Numbered from the stretch's first letter, positions 14,596 to 27,037 are shown. The stretch is DNA of 64,000 nt from Hofstenia miamia (GCA_004352715.1 SCFE01000001.1:348828-412827), one strand, 5' to 3'. The notes: generated from the letters alone by a model not told the origin. A program made the numbers and translations.

Positions 14596-15950
14596 TTTGA
14601 CCCCACAAATGGTCAAATGTGACAACCTATAATTGAAAAAAATAATAGAAAATTTGTAGTTGTTTAAGATGTTGGTTATTGTATTATGACAAACAAGCAC
14701 TGGACATGCATTTGCAAAAAAATTGTGGCAGTTGAATTTCTTTCAAGAAATCTCAGCTAAAATATAAGAATTGTGATGTTGTGTGTCACAAGCTTCCCAA
14801 AACAGGAATGAATTTTTTCATATCCTTAGGGCTATATGATGCAGCTAAATTACTCAAGTAGTGGAGCATTACAGAAGGCTTGACTACTGTGCGTCACAAT
14901 TAAAGAATTCTTAATTAGATGAAATGGACTGTCATAATATACATTTAAGTAGATATTTTATGGATAAATTTTGGTAGTTTTTCTTTCAGGTATCAATAAT
15001 TTGGATGAAGAAGAAATAATAACATAGAAGTCGATACAAATTAAAAATTTGATTTCTACACATTTTTAGCTATTGAATGGTATACGACATATACTATAAT
15101 GGGTTTATTCATATTTTCATACCAATTTCCCCATTTTCCTGGAAATAACTTTGTGTATTTTACAAGACATAAATGAAATTAGTTTCTATTGAGGTTGACG
15201 TTTTATTTTTTGAATCAAGGAAGTTATCTATTGCTCTAGAGAAAGAAAATTACATATATCATTTAATATACTTAATCGAATATATAAATTCTGAAATAGG
15301 TAAATTTCATCGAAGTCAGAACAACAAAGCAGGATAATTCGAGTGTTTTTAAATTTATAGGTGTATCAATGAAGTATTGAAAATTATTGTCCTAAATTCG
15401 ATTTGCAACGAATTTTGTACTTATTCGTATTTTCACGATGTTACACTTTAAAAAACTTGAGTGCTTTTTCAAGTAACTAAATTCATAATGGATTTACAAA
15501 ATAGGAAGCGCAATAAGCAACAATAAGGCTGTACTCGTATTTTACTATTAAAGTGTCCATTATTTAATAAGCATTAATAAAAAATGTGTATCTCATAATT
15601 AATTTAATGTATTGTAATAATTTTTTATTTAAGCTACAGTAACCTTTACTTAATGGTCTTTGTTAGAATGGTTTTTTCTTAGCTAAGCTGCTGATTTCCT
15701 TGATAAATCTTGTAGCAAGTTGCATTCAAAATTTAGCAAAAGATTCAACTTTATTGATTTTAATTATATGCATGATTTGTGCTGGAAATTTATTGGGTCA
15801 TATTTTTGGGTTGGGTTGTTTCAAAAGACAAAGACACATAAAAAAATATATAAATGGGTTAAAACAACATTTAAAAATAATTTTTGTCAGCTTCTGCCAT
15901 TATAAGGTTGTGATTTGTCTTACCTTTATGAACAAAGGTCATGTAAACTT
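14596..15950. other. Gene-poor stretch
   Basis: AT-rich DNA after the LINE remnant. Nothing recognisable; the open frame at 15700-15984 shows no family features. Confidence 0.45.
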
Positions 15951-16213
15951 CAGGCAATTTATAAGGGGGGTCGGATTTTTCTGAAAAGGGCATTTCTATT
16001 CTTTTTTTTCAAAAAATGAAAAAGTTATTTTTCTAGTGATGTGTATATTAACAATCATGGTTCAGTAAAGTAATACTTATAATATAAAATATGAAATTTT
16101 AATACCACAACGCACGTGGAATAACAAATATGGTTTACTTTAATTCCAAAAAGGGCAGGTCATCTAAAAAGGGGGGTCGTTCGCACAAACGACCCCCCCT
16201 AGGTACGCGCCTG
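15951..16213. mobile_element. Candidate 263-bp MITE with hAT-like ends
   Basis: The left end reads CAGGCAATTTATAAGGGGGG followed by TCG. The reverse complement of the right end reads CAGGCGCGTACCTAGGGGGG followed by GTCG. These share the outer CAGGC and the G-run/TCG block. The right end resembles the widespread CAGGGGCGTA...-type hAT terminus. Near the right end a perfect hairpin (GGGGGGTCGTT, short loop, AACGACCCCCC) lies at about 16172-16200. Flanks share AACTT, compatible with a degraded target duplication. There is no coding capacity. Confidence 0.5.
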
Positions 16214-17473
16214 AACTTATTTACTCGTATTGGTTCTGTAACAATAATTGGGCCTACATCTGCTTTCGACAGCACTATTGGAGAAGCTGTAAGAAAGAAT
16301 TCCCAAGTTAGAATTTGATGTATCACATTAGTTTTTCACCAGCATCGGATTATCCCTAAGACCCATAGGTCCAATGTTGGCTGAGCATGAACTTGATTTG
16401 TTGAGATCCTCAGATGTAGTTTTGACCACTTAAGAGAACCAAAAAATCACTAATTGTAGATTGCAAATAAATTTCAAACAACACCAAATAGAAAAGAAAG
16501 AAGGTGGAGAAGGCCTACCAAATAATGTTGCACTTAGTGTACAAAATTGATCCCACTGCGTGAAAATGGTCCCTGCTCTTTGCTAAAATATAAACACAAA
16601 AATGGTCATTATGTAAAAGTGATACTCTGGATGACTATTTTTAAGCTTGCAGCAAACACAGATGATGAAAAAGCACTTCCAGTTCCTAAGTGTGTCAAAA
16701 ATTTTACCCGGTTATCATTTGGGCATGGCAAGATTAAAATTTAATAGGGCTCAGCGCTATAGCTCAAAAACCGAAATCGCGGTTTTCACTAACAACCGAA
16801 ACCAAATCGAGAATCACAGCAACACTCTTAGAGCAAACTCCAAAATTCTTGTCAAGGTGAATTGTAATTGTCTTTACTTGAGTAGCAGCCTAATTTAGTG
16901 TTATAAAAATATATTTTAGAAAGATTATTTTTCTTGAATAAAGTTTTATAATACTGATAGTAGTTAGCCTAAAAAACCAAAACCAAAACCAAGGTTTTGA
17001 TGTGTAAAAATCCAAAGCAGATACCGAGCTCATTAAAATTTAACGCTGTTTGGAATAACTAGAACACTGGACTTTAATGAAATTATTAATTTATTTGCTT
17101 CAAGGCAAGTGAGTGAAGTTATCAGCTGATGCAACATTGCTCAAATTTTAATGCATTATACTCTATTATTAATAAATCTTATATGTTTACATAAATCTTA
17201 TCAATTGGTTTATGTGAATATAAGGAAGAAGTGAAGTTTTAATAGGACCCAAACTCCCACGAATTTAGGGCCGCGCGATACGTTTCTCCGACCATGCTTT
17301 TCACAAATACTACACACTAGTTTTCACACAATCTTTCAACCTTTCTGATTTGACTGAGTGTGATCTACACGTGATTGTATTTGAAAGCTGTTTCATGATT
17401 TGAATAGGGTATTCTTCCGCTGGCACGGATACTTACTCATGGCCCTTAGTGTTTTGCAGCTTTAATTCATGTG

Positions 17474-17577
17474 AGTTTTTAAAAAATTGAATTTCATAGT
17501 GAAATTTTCGTACAAAACCTTATGTATTCTTGAGTAAATGTTCATAAATGTATACAGAAGTATATCTAAGTCCCTAG
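17474..17577 (+). repeat. Dispersed repeat, copy 1
   Basis: About 100 bp similar to 20499-20598. The shared core is TTGAGTAAATGTTCATAAATG, about 75-80 percent identical by eye over the length. Noncoding; possibly part of an unlisted MITE or SINE family. Confidence 0.65.
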
Positions 17578-17666
17578 GATTGTATAATTGCATGGGGTGC
17601 TTGTATTTTGGACCAAACTGGTGAGAAGAAATTTTAAGAATCTCACATATATAAGTAAATATATGT

Positions 17667-17712
17667 GAGAGAGAGAGAAAGAGAGAAAGGGAAAGGAAGA
17701 AAGAAAGAAAAA
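17667..17712 (+). repeat. 46-bp purine tract (GA-rich)
   Basis: An unbroken run of G and A from GAGAGAGAGAAAGAG through AAAGGGAAAGGAAGAAAGAA. Such tracts can form triplex (H-DNA) or act as GAGA-type sites; no function is shown here. Confidence 0.8.
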
Positions 17713-20498
17713 TCAAGTAAGCATTTTGAGGGTGTGCAAATAATCAAAGTGTAGTAGATTATAAATTTTGTCAAAATTAGTTGAAAAATTTCATTCTGTC
17801 GAAAAAGTTTAACCAATGTAGTAATTCCTTCATTAAGTATATAAATGAATTTCTAAGGGTGCTTAGGCAAGTAATAGTTTCTTCATTAATAAGTGAGGAA
17901 ATATATAATATAGTATTGTATCATACGGGGAAAAATAATTCAGTACATCCAGGTTATTCATTACAACGCTTAAGTTAGGAGGTAACTGTTTAATTCATCT
18001 GCTTCCTTCCATTAATAAACAAGTGTTGTGCATCATAAAATTACTCTTTCATTACATTTTTGTGAAGTTTTTAAAAGAAAGAAATCATCGAATTTAGCTT
18101 AAATTTCTTTTTTAATTGACCATTTTTTTACCTTAGTAGCAGTACATATTACTTGCGACAGGTGCTCTAATACATACTTTAGCAAATCTACTGCATGCAT
18201 ATTGTTGCGATCTTCCTCTTTTTTCACCCTTTGAATAAGAGAAAACATTACTGATATTTAACATATGCTGTAGTATTCAATAAAGAATCTGAAGAAACGT
18301 TTTTTGCAAAGCCTTTCACTATTCTAGAAAATATCCTGAGCAATGTATTCAGTCAATATCGTGAAGTAACCAAATATCTTCAAATTAAATGAATAGATCT
18401 TAGATAAAAGCATTTCATAGAAAATATTTTATATAATTTTGTTAGTATAATCATGTCATTTATTGGCATGTTTAAAAGCTTGTCTTAAGTTTTGTCTATT
18501 TAAAATACAGATTCAGACTATGATTAGTTGATTCAGTCTGTGGCACTAATTTTCAATAGTGTAAAGATATTAATAAAGCTTCCAATATGTATAATAAAAT
18601 GAGAATGTATTCAATACATTAAAACGCAAAGTCAGTGTTGTGAAAAAATTTCAATAAAATGTATTTAGCATTAATTTTGAGTTTTTTCTATCAGATTTTC
18701 AACATTAGTGTCAGTTGTGTAATCAAAGCCAATAAACTTTTATTCTTAAAATTCATATTTGGGTATCTATTATATTAAAATGAATTAAAGTAAAAATTAA
18801 TATTTTCAACCAAATAAAAAAAATTTGTATTAAATGTATAGCTTTTTACTGAATTACTTGCTCCCTCTTAATGAGTTCTGTCAAATGTTGTTATGAAATT
18901 TCAAATTTAGTAATTTCTGAGGTTTAGGGGAAAAGAGACTATGTTGAAATACGACATAAAGAATTGCGAATTATTATCGCCCACTGTGTATAAATTTAAC
19001 AGATCTATCTAAGTAAAAAGGAACAATCTATCATCGTCAAGAAATGTATGTAAATGACACAATAAATCATGAAATTCTGTTTGAATGAGGTTGATGAATA
19101 TTTAAATAGCATTCAACAAACAGAATGTAAATTTATTTCCAAAATATTATTATTAGCTTTGTTGTTTACAGTATACTACTTTCTCATATTGCTGTTATTC
19201 AAATGTCTAATTCTTCATTTAATGTGAGCATGTAATCCAAATTATTGTTAACGTAGCCTAAGCTTGATTTAGTCAAATTTTAGAAATACTTCTGGCAATG
19301 AAACGTCTTTAATTTTCGAATACAAAACATAATTGTTACGATAATATACCAAATTCAACGAAATTTTAAATATGATTTAGTATGTTCTTGATCAAACAAT
19401 ATATTTTCATTATTAAGTTATTACTTAAGACATCTACGTGGAAGTTATTTAAAAAAGTGGTACTAAATTAAAGTTTAGTAAAATTCGTTGTGCTTATTAT
19501 TTACTGTAGTTATTGGGTCTATTCATAATTGATTTTATTCTAAAATGCAGCTTCACTAGTAGCACATGTGTTTGTATGTTTAGTTTTTGAATAAATTCTT
19601 AGAAATTTGAATGCATACATATATTTTTTTTTAATCCATTATAAGCCATAATTTTTTTGCTAATAATCTTATTTTACTTTTGTAGTAATTATTATTACAA
19701 GATTTTATGCAAAGAAAACAAACAATAAATAAGATAATCATTATGTTTAAGATTAATGTAGTTAGCAAACCCATTTAAGGAATATTCGAAAAAATAATGA
19801 ACATAAATGTCATTTGAAAGAACTCAAATTTTCCTATCAAATATATGCAAGATAAAAAGTTAATATATTATTGTAGCAAGCATGGAAGCAGGAAATGTAA
19901 TATTCATAGTAGCATAGTTTTTGTTTTTGCTTAGTAATTTATTTTTGCTCAAATATTATTAATTTTGAGTCTTTCTTGTTATTATTGAAGTAGTGGCCCT
20001 TATCTATGCTGACAGATTCATATAATCTGCCACCCTCAGATATGTCAATGGGCAGAAGTATTGGAAAATATGTGCTGAAATTCTAAAAAACTGACTGTTA
20101 TGCAACAACATTTGCAATGAATGCTATATATGTTATTACTCATGTGTTGAAAAAATAATTTACACTTTAATATCACATTCTCCTTCAAATCTCAATTTTT
20201 GGTTTTCAATTTTTGATTGTAGTTCTCATTGGAAGTTTCTAATATATCCAACATTGTGGTAGCTAACGGGAAAATGAAGGAAATTTTTTGACAAATACCA
20301 TAAAATTGGGTCCGAATTGGCATTAATATAAATGGGTCAGGCCAAGCCGTGTTGAGCCTAAGGTCTGGCCTCAAGTCCATCTTCATCTTTCGCAGTTGAA
20401 GTCTATGGTCTTCTTGGTGAATGTTTATTCTTTTGTGAAGATATCACACAATTATGAATAAGCAGGCCAAATATTTTTTTGACCTAAAAATTTAGTGT

Positions 20499-20598
20499 TT
20501 TTGAAAAATTGAAATTCATACTTAAATTGTAGTACCAAAGCCTTATATATTTTGAGTAAATGTTCATAAATGCTTACAGAATTACATCCAAGTCCTTA
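20499..20598 (+). repeat. Dispersed repeat, copy 2
   Basis: Direct-orientation partner of 17474-17577. Both end in an ATC(C/T)AAGTCC(C/T)TA-like stretch. Confidence 0.65.
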
Positions 20599-21790
20599 TT
20601 TTGACCTAGAAATAAAGTTAAGACGACTGCAACTGAACATGCATTGCCTAAAGCGTGTCATAATTACTTTTTATAAATAAAAAATTTAATATTCAGTTTT
20701 CAACACAAAAACAATGATTCTTTGCTCAACGTTTTCAAAATTGTAAGAAACTATATTCCGAATGGAAAAAGAATATCTATTTTAACTTGAATTTAAATTT
20801 TGTCAATGATCTTCACAAAATATATATAAATTTACGAATTCAGTAATCGATTTTAGCCATATTTTGAAAAAAAATATTTAATCTAACAAAATAGTGTTTA
20901 CTTTGTTTACCTTACAAATATACTAATTTATTGCAAAATACGCATTATAGGTCTATATTTTTGACAGCAAAATACATTATAGTTAAATTTATGTTCAAAG
21001 CTTAAGAATCATTCAATCATTTTTTCTCTAAAATTCATGGTCTCAATTTATATAGATCTTACGCATAGATCGTGCCGTTATCCTATCGATGTGGTATCAT
21101 AAAAATACAATTTTGTTGGTTGTTAAAACACTAAAGTGATTACAATAATAAATAATAAAAAATCGATATAAATGCAATGCGCACTCAAGTAGCACAAACT
21201 AAAATTAACAATAAGATCGGCCACAAAATTTCTGTTTTCAAAGCATTTCTATATGTTGAAAACATGGTAAAGCTACTAATTGAAATTGTTATTACTGACT
21301 TTAGGTTGATTTTTGCTATTTCTAGTAAAAATCACATTATTTATTGCAAATCATTGCTCAAAAACGCGCATTTTGAATTCATCTTATTTATGAACATTTT
21401 TTGGTAAAGGGTAAGAGCTGTTGATAGTGCAAATTCATTGAGCGAGCAAGTGCTTTTCGTTTGATTTTGCTTGACTTCACCGCTCCTTACTCTTAATTAA
21501 GAATTGGCTTTTACTTTTGATTGAGCCTGGTACGATGGAGTGGATTCCATTAGCAAAATAACACCAGTTAGAATTACGATGGATCAAGTTAAGAAAGAAC
21601 AGTAAAAGTTCATATCTTGCACCAAAATAATGTAAATTTCAATATATAGTAATCAAATGCTGTCCTAAGGTCGTTCAATGGTTCAACATTTCACCTGTTT
21701 TATGTCTGAAGAATAATAATAATTAATTATAATAGATAAAAAATTGCCAAATCAAAATGGTAATTCAGAATATGGGTAAGTTGAAATTAA

Positions 21791-22003
21791 TATATATATA
21801 NNNNNNNNNNNNNNNNNNNNNNNNNNNNNNNNNNNNNNNNNNNNNNNNNNNNNNNNNNNNNNNNNNNNNNNNNNNNNNNNNNNNNNNNNNNNNNNNNNNN
21901 NNNNNNNNNNNNNNNNNNNNNNNNNNNNNNNNNNNNNNNNNNNNNNNNNNNNNNNNNNNNNNNNNNNNNNNNNNNNNNNNNNNNNNNNNNNNNNNNNNNN
22001 NNN

Positions 22004-22047
<44 letters not shown>

Positions 22048-22075
22048 GTTTATATATATATATATATATATATAT
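21791..22075. repeat. TA microsatellite with 203-bp assembly gap
   Basis: TA repeats flank N at 21801-22003. The gap sits inside the repeat, so its true length is unknown. Confidence 0.95.
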
Positions 22076-22808
22076 AATAAAAACTCTCGGCATGAATTTA
22101 TCGGTATTCAACTTGTCATATTGTTTTAAGTGAACTAATTGAAGTCAATTATCACAATTGCTATGAAGTATTTAAATGTCTTTAAACTTAATTATTTTTT
22201 CATTTTGCTGCAATTTATTGACAAAAAGGATAACATACGATTACTTCTATTATGTTTTTCAATGCATTTTCTATTTTCTAGATGATCAATAAATGATCGA
22301 AATTCGTTAATTTGGGCCATGACAATGATGCATTTATGTAGCATTTCCTTATCAAGTTTGATAGATCGCTAACTCTATGAATTTGAGAATTAACCCGTGA
22401 TTAAATAATAAGGCATTTGTCCTCAACTGATAACATGATCTCTAATAAAAACAAATAAAAATGTACCTTTGATCAAGTTGGAGAAAATTTCTTGCAATTA
22501 GGAGTGAGCAATGTCAGATTTAATCAATTATCAGATAATTGAAAGAATTCATTGTTCGAGTGAATTCAAATATGTCATAATAATTCGTTCGGAAAGAAAA
22601 CGGAAAGCCAATAAGCCAATAGAATTTTTACACGGTTTATTCAATTTAACACTCTTAAGCCTAGCTGCATTTAACGTCTGCATTTCCTTAGAAAATGAAG
22701 ATAATTTATAATTCTGCATAGTTTTCATTAATCTCACTGCTTATAGTCTTATAGTATTATGTTACCAATTATTTTTATGCAGATTTCTATATAGATAAAT
22801 ATATATAT

Positions 22809-23980
22809 CCCGTAATATGGGGTAATTCGTACACCGTGGGGGTAATTTGGACACCTGGTCACTTTTTATGTTTAATCGACTAACGACAACTGTTAGATGC
22901 TTCTAGGTGAAGCAGAAATGCATTTTTAGTTAGACAAGCACTGATTAACCGAAATTAATCATTAGACGTGAAAACAATTTTGCAATGTATTCACAGCTTT
23001 ATTATATTTAAAATTCAAAATATCCTAAAAAACATGATTTTACTATTTTTCAAGACGTTTGATCTACCACAAAGCTTTGTTGTAGGCTGAAATGGGCTGG
23101 CTCAGTGGTGCTGGTTACGGTATGACCATATATGGCAAGAGGAAATTTTTTAGCCATCCATAATTACCATATTTTGAATTTCATCCATACATTATGATCA
23201 TAATGGCCATTCTGTAAATATGGTAAATAATGGTGAAGTGTATGTAGGAACACGTAGTAATAGTGGGTGATAACCTCAGAAGCCATTTCTCACTGAAAGT
23301 GATAACTACAGCTCTGGAGCATGATGCTTACTTGGATAGCTACCGCAAGGAGTTGCGAGCAGAAGGGGCCATTCCAAAAACGCAATCTCCAATGCTACTG
23401 ACTGAAGCTGAATCCAAATGTCTCGAAAAATCTTCGTTCCGGATTCCGTGCAACTGGCTCGAGAGATGCAAATGAAACGTTGAAGTATCTTCCGATTTAG
23501 CATAGTTCTGAAGTAGCTGTGGTCGGTAGACGGATAGATTCTGTCTTGATTGATGTGCTGAAGACGAAGAGAGGTGCTGGAAAAATCGACAGAGGAAGTG
23601 CCATCCATGATGGAAGTCAATACACGTTGAGAAGGGCAAGGGATTAGAAGAGGCATATGACGTGGATGAGGACAATGCAGCAACATGAAAGACGAAGAAG
23701 ATTCTGCTAGTTCACTGTCTTCAACTGAGGAATATTATACATGCAGTAACTGCTCAGTCGCATTTTTGAAGTGCAGTAGAAGGACTCGATGCAATGTGTC
23801 ACATGTGCTGAGTGATTATGTGTCAAATGTAATAGTCGAAATGTTGATCACTTTTTTTAGTGTGCCCATTTCACATAGACTCATTTTAACGTTATAACAT
23901 TTGAATTTGATTCAAAACGTTTCTGTTAGATTTGAAATATAAAACTTGTTAGTGTCCGAATTACCGCCATTTTTACAGGG
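22809..23980 (+). mobile_element. Decayed pogo/Tigger-type DNA transposon
   Basis: The terminal inverted repeats align over about 26-28 bp: left CCCGTAATATGGGGTAATTC then GTACAC; right, reverse complement, CCCTGTAAAAATGGCGGTAA then TTCGGACAC. The left end carries a second internal copy of the motif (GGGGTAATTTGGACACC) about 20 bp inside. Between them lie transposase pieces (see separate entry). Size is 1.17 kb, shorter than a full pogo-like element, so the N-terminal helix-turn-helix and first catalytic region are lost. Confidence 0.8.
23263..23850 (+). pseudogene. pogo/Tigger transposase remnant
   Basis: The frame at 23263 starts GDNLRSHFSLKV, matching the DNLSSH motif around the second catalytic Asp of pogo-family DDE transposases. 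In another frame from 23429 the sequence reads NLRSGFRATGSRDANETLKY, matching the family's NLxSGFRATGIYPxNxxxVL region. Farther on, YTCSNC (about 23737) recalls the C-terminal Cys-rich tail. Frame changes and stops show it is dead. Confidence 0.8.
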
Positions 23981-24053
23981 CTCGGTGTTAACAGGTCATT
24001 ACATATTGCAGTTCATGTAGAATTCTAGAATTATAGCATCAGTACAAATGAAA

Positions 24054-24094
<41 letters not shown>

Positions 24095-24714
24095 ACTTCT
24101 TTTGTTTTTAGCTGTTGATTTATTAAAATATTTTAGCTAGCTCTCCTATGTGTGCGTATATTCAAAAACCTGAGCAAACTTATTATGTGATTGTATATCC
24201 GTGTTACATACATATAATTACTAGTCGATAATTCTCAATAATGAATAACTAATAGTGAAAGAATATACAGATAATAATAAATATTTCAGGCTACTAAAAT
24301 TACAAAACAAGATGAGACTGTAGCATCTATGTAAGATTTATATAATTATACAATCAAATAAATATTTATTATTTATGTTCTAATGTGCAAATATTCCTTT
24401 AGGCTAATAATCATCTTGTAAAATCTTACCATAGTCAGTAGACAACATTATTTCAGCATCACTATTGAAAATAAATTTGTGTCTAGTAAAGTTTTAGGAT
24501 GTGCTTGCAAAATATAGAAGTCAAGTTTTGATTTCTATAATACGAGCATTCTAGTTTTATCAGTTTAAATGCAAACCAATTAATAAAGGTTACATTCTGT
24601 TTAAATATTAACAATATATTGTTTTTGCAAGAAATTATTAACTTAGCTTTAAATAAATAACTTAATTAAGACAACAAAACAAATGTAAAAATTCAAGGAT
24701 ATTCATTTAACATT

Positions 24715-24753
24715 CAATTGTTAATTAACAATTGTAGGTATTTACAAATACCT
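24715..24753. repeat. Two adjacent perfect palindromes
   Basis: CAATTGTTAATTAACAATTG (24715-24734) is a 20-bp perfect palindrome. It is followed by AGGTATTT-AC-AAATACCT (24736-24753), an 18-bp near-perfect one. No flanking gene is known for them to regulate. Confidence 0.85.
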
Positions 24754-25870
24754 GTCAATGTAAACATGTCATGTCTTGAATGTCTGCTTAATTTAATTCC
24801 AAAATATAAAATGCGGTTTTTCAACAAAGAACTTTACAAGCGTAAATAATTGCCTGAACATTACTTCACGTTGTACTACAGGAATAAACAACTAGTTTTG
24901 CCACTGACCTAATTTTATACATAATGCACGTTGTCAACATTAGTTACTGCACACGTCAGCCATACACCTCTAAAGTTAATGGCTAAAGACTTCTGACATT
25001 TCTAAAATATTCTGATTTCAAAATTGTAGATAAAGTGTATTACCATTGCAAAAAACTGAATGTAGTTGATGCAAAATAGGTTAATTATTTTGAAAACAAT
25101 TATTTGTATCAACGTTATTGTAGGATAGTATAATCATGATTTTCTGACAGCTTATAAATTAAATTAATTATCTGCTACATTTGAAAAACATGCGTACATA
25201 ATTTTGTATATCTCGAAGTTAATTTTATGCATTACTGCGTTTGCAGTAATTGGTTAATATTGCGCTGAAAACGAATATAAAAATATTTAAGCAATCATAT
25301 TATATTTGTGCTGATAAATTGAAATGCTTAATTATGCTTTATAGCATCGAATAATTTTAAATTTCAAATATAAATTAAACGTATTCAGATTCATTATCAA
25401 TTTAATACAAAAAAATGATTATTTTGGAAATTCGGGTTAACATCGTGATGAAATCTGGTTCAGATTTTGAATTCGGGTGCGGGTGGGGTCAATTTTGGAT
25501 CATCAAATCGAGTTCTGTGTCGAGTCGAGTTCAGAAATCTCTGCTCGATACCACCTCTGCGGAAGTATCCAAATAGCACAATTCTGCTTTACCTAGACTT
25601 GTCAACCAGTTAAAATTTTCAAACTCGGTTCGGTTCGTTTTACTTTTGAATATTTTCGGCTCGCAAAATAGAACCATTCAATGAGAGTGGCTTTAGCTCG
25701 ATATTTTTCTTAAAAATATTGCGCTCTCAGAAATTTTTACAAAGCTCTCCTAATATTTAACAAACATTTTAAAATAAGTTTAGAAAAAAAATTAAAAAAG
25801 CAGAACTATAAATTTGTTTGATTTAATAAAGGCTCGTTTAGAGCTCGTTGTATGTCCAATGCAATGTTCA

Positions 25871-26018
25871 AGCTCGGCTCGGCTCGGCTCGGCTCGACTC
25901 GGCTCGGNNNNNNNNNNNNNNNNNNNNNNNNNNNNNNNNNNNNNNNNNNNNNNNNNNNNNNNNNNNNNNNNNNNNNCTCGGCTCGGCTCGGCTCGACTCG
26001 GCTCGGCTCGGCTCGGCT
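25871..26018. repeat. CTCGG pentamer tandem repeat with 69-bp gap
   Basis: GGCTC/CTCGG units run on both sides of N 25908-25976, with an occasional CTCGA variant. Degenerate words of the same kind (GGTTCGGTTCG, GGCTCG, GAGCTCG) extend left to about 25600. Its GC content contrasts strongly with the surroundings. Confidence 0.9.
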
Positions 26019-26656
26019 AACTGACTAGTCTGGCTCTACCTCCTTTTGCAAACAACTTGAATAAAGTCAATCAATATCCTGATGTGATTTGAATTATTCA
26101 GGAGTTTTCTATGTTTTCTAAGAACTTATTTTTTGTGTTAATAATAAAAAAATATTCAGAAGCACCATTTTTTTCAAATAACTTTATTCAGAGGCTCTAT
26201 AATATTTTTGTATGGTAAAGAAGTGATTTAAACATTCAAACTTAATCAACAGCGCTATGATGGTGTTTACTTTTATTGTCAGTTTTATCAATATTATCAA
26301 TTCATCCAGTTTTCAACGTATCTGACAAAGTTTTTTTTGGATCCGGCCCAATGCCACTTTTAAGAAATTTTATCGTAGAGAATTAGTATACTGGTAGTGT
26401 CAATTTCCTTCGTATAATAAACTATGAAAACGAATTGAATGCAAACTCTCTCAGTTAATTCCTTTATTAAATAAAGTACTACAATATAGATAACGTTAAC
26501 TAAGATCATAAGTAAAGAAAACTTTGAAATAGTGCATAATAAATAGATTGCATTTCCGCAAAAACAATAGATACAAACAATTATCATTTGAAGTTGTAAG
26601 TAAACAAATATAAGGAAATGATTTCATGCTACGAATGATTTTTACGTTAAACATTA

Positions 26657-27037
26657 ATGGATCGTGACAAACTATTAGATCCTAAAAAGACTGTGTGGTA
26701 TGGCGAATCTGCAACAGATAACAAAGACAATGATGGTATGACCTATTCTGCGCTTAAGCGCCAACAAAATGAGATGTTTGAAGATCAGGAGAAAGGCCTG
26801 GATGCTATCAGTAAAGCGTTGAACAGAACAAAGAATGTCGGATTGCGTATTGGACAGGAAGTTGAAGAACAGAATGAAATTATCGACAATTTACACTTGA
26901 AGGTCGGAAATACAGAAGAGAAAATTGCTACTGTTACTGGAAACACTAAAGGCATTGCAAAAAAAGCAGCAACCGGATCAATGTGGGTCATTATAATTCT
27001 TCTGTTTATTGCCATTATTCTTTTGATAATCTTTTAA
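26657..27037 (+). CDS. STX8: Syntaxin-8-like Qc-SNARE lacking the N-terminal Habc domain, 126 aa
   Basis: Family knowledge: syntaxin 8 is a tail-anchored Qc-SNARE of late endosomes that pairs with STX7, VTI1B and VAMP7/8 in membrane fusion. Seen: a SNARE helix at residues about 40-100 with heptad hydrophobics; GLDAISKALNRTKNVGLRIG and EVEEQNEIIDNL closely match the human protein; Gln72 in EEQ sits at the central ionic layer. The C-terminal anchor is residues about 109-126 (MWVIIILLFIAIILLIIF) with no luminal tail. Human STX8 is 236 aa with an N-terminal helical domain. Here the only Met is preceded by an in-frame TAA at 26648-26650 with no AG acceptor between, so the short form seems genuine unless this is a truncated copy. 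The reading frame is otherwise undamaged. AATAAA occurs at 27251. No neighbour is functionally linked. Confidence 0.85.
   Translation: MDRDKLLDPKKTVWYGESATDNKDNDGMTYSALKRQQNEMFEDQEKGLDAISKALNRTKNVGLRIGQEVEEQNEIIDNLHLKVGNTEEKIATVTGNTKGIAKKAATGSMWVIIILLFIAIILLIIF

Larger units (their letters stand above)
16214..22808. other. Gene-poor AT-rich stretch with repeats
   Basis: No gene is supported. Contents are AACCGAAACC-type low-complexity patches (16770-17000), a purine tract (17667-17712), a dispersed repeat pair (17474-17577 and 20499-20598), a patch near 20340-20380 rich in GGCCAAGCC-like words, and a TA microsatellite with a 203-bp N gap (21791-22075). Confidence 0.5.
23981..26656. other. 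Gene-poor stretch upstream of the SNARE gene
   Basis: No exon is supported. It holds a TA repeat (24059-24092), two adjacent palindromes (24715-24753), and a CTCGG-type tandem region with a gap (25600-26030). Confidence 0.5.

Noticed and set aside
21757-22077. Open frame spanning the TA repeat and N gap
   Set aside because: It is only the translation of a microsatellite and unknown bases.
26785-27015. Minus-strand frame opposite the SNARE
   Set aside because: Antisense shadow of a clearly recognised gene.
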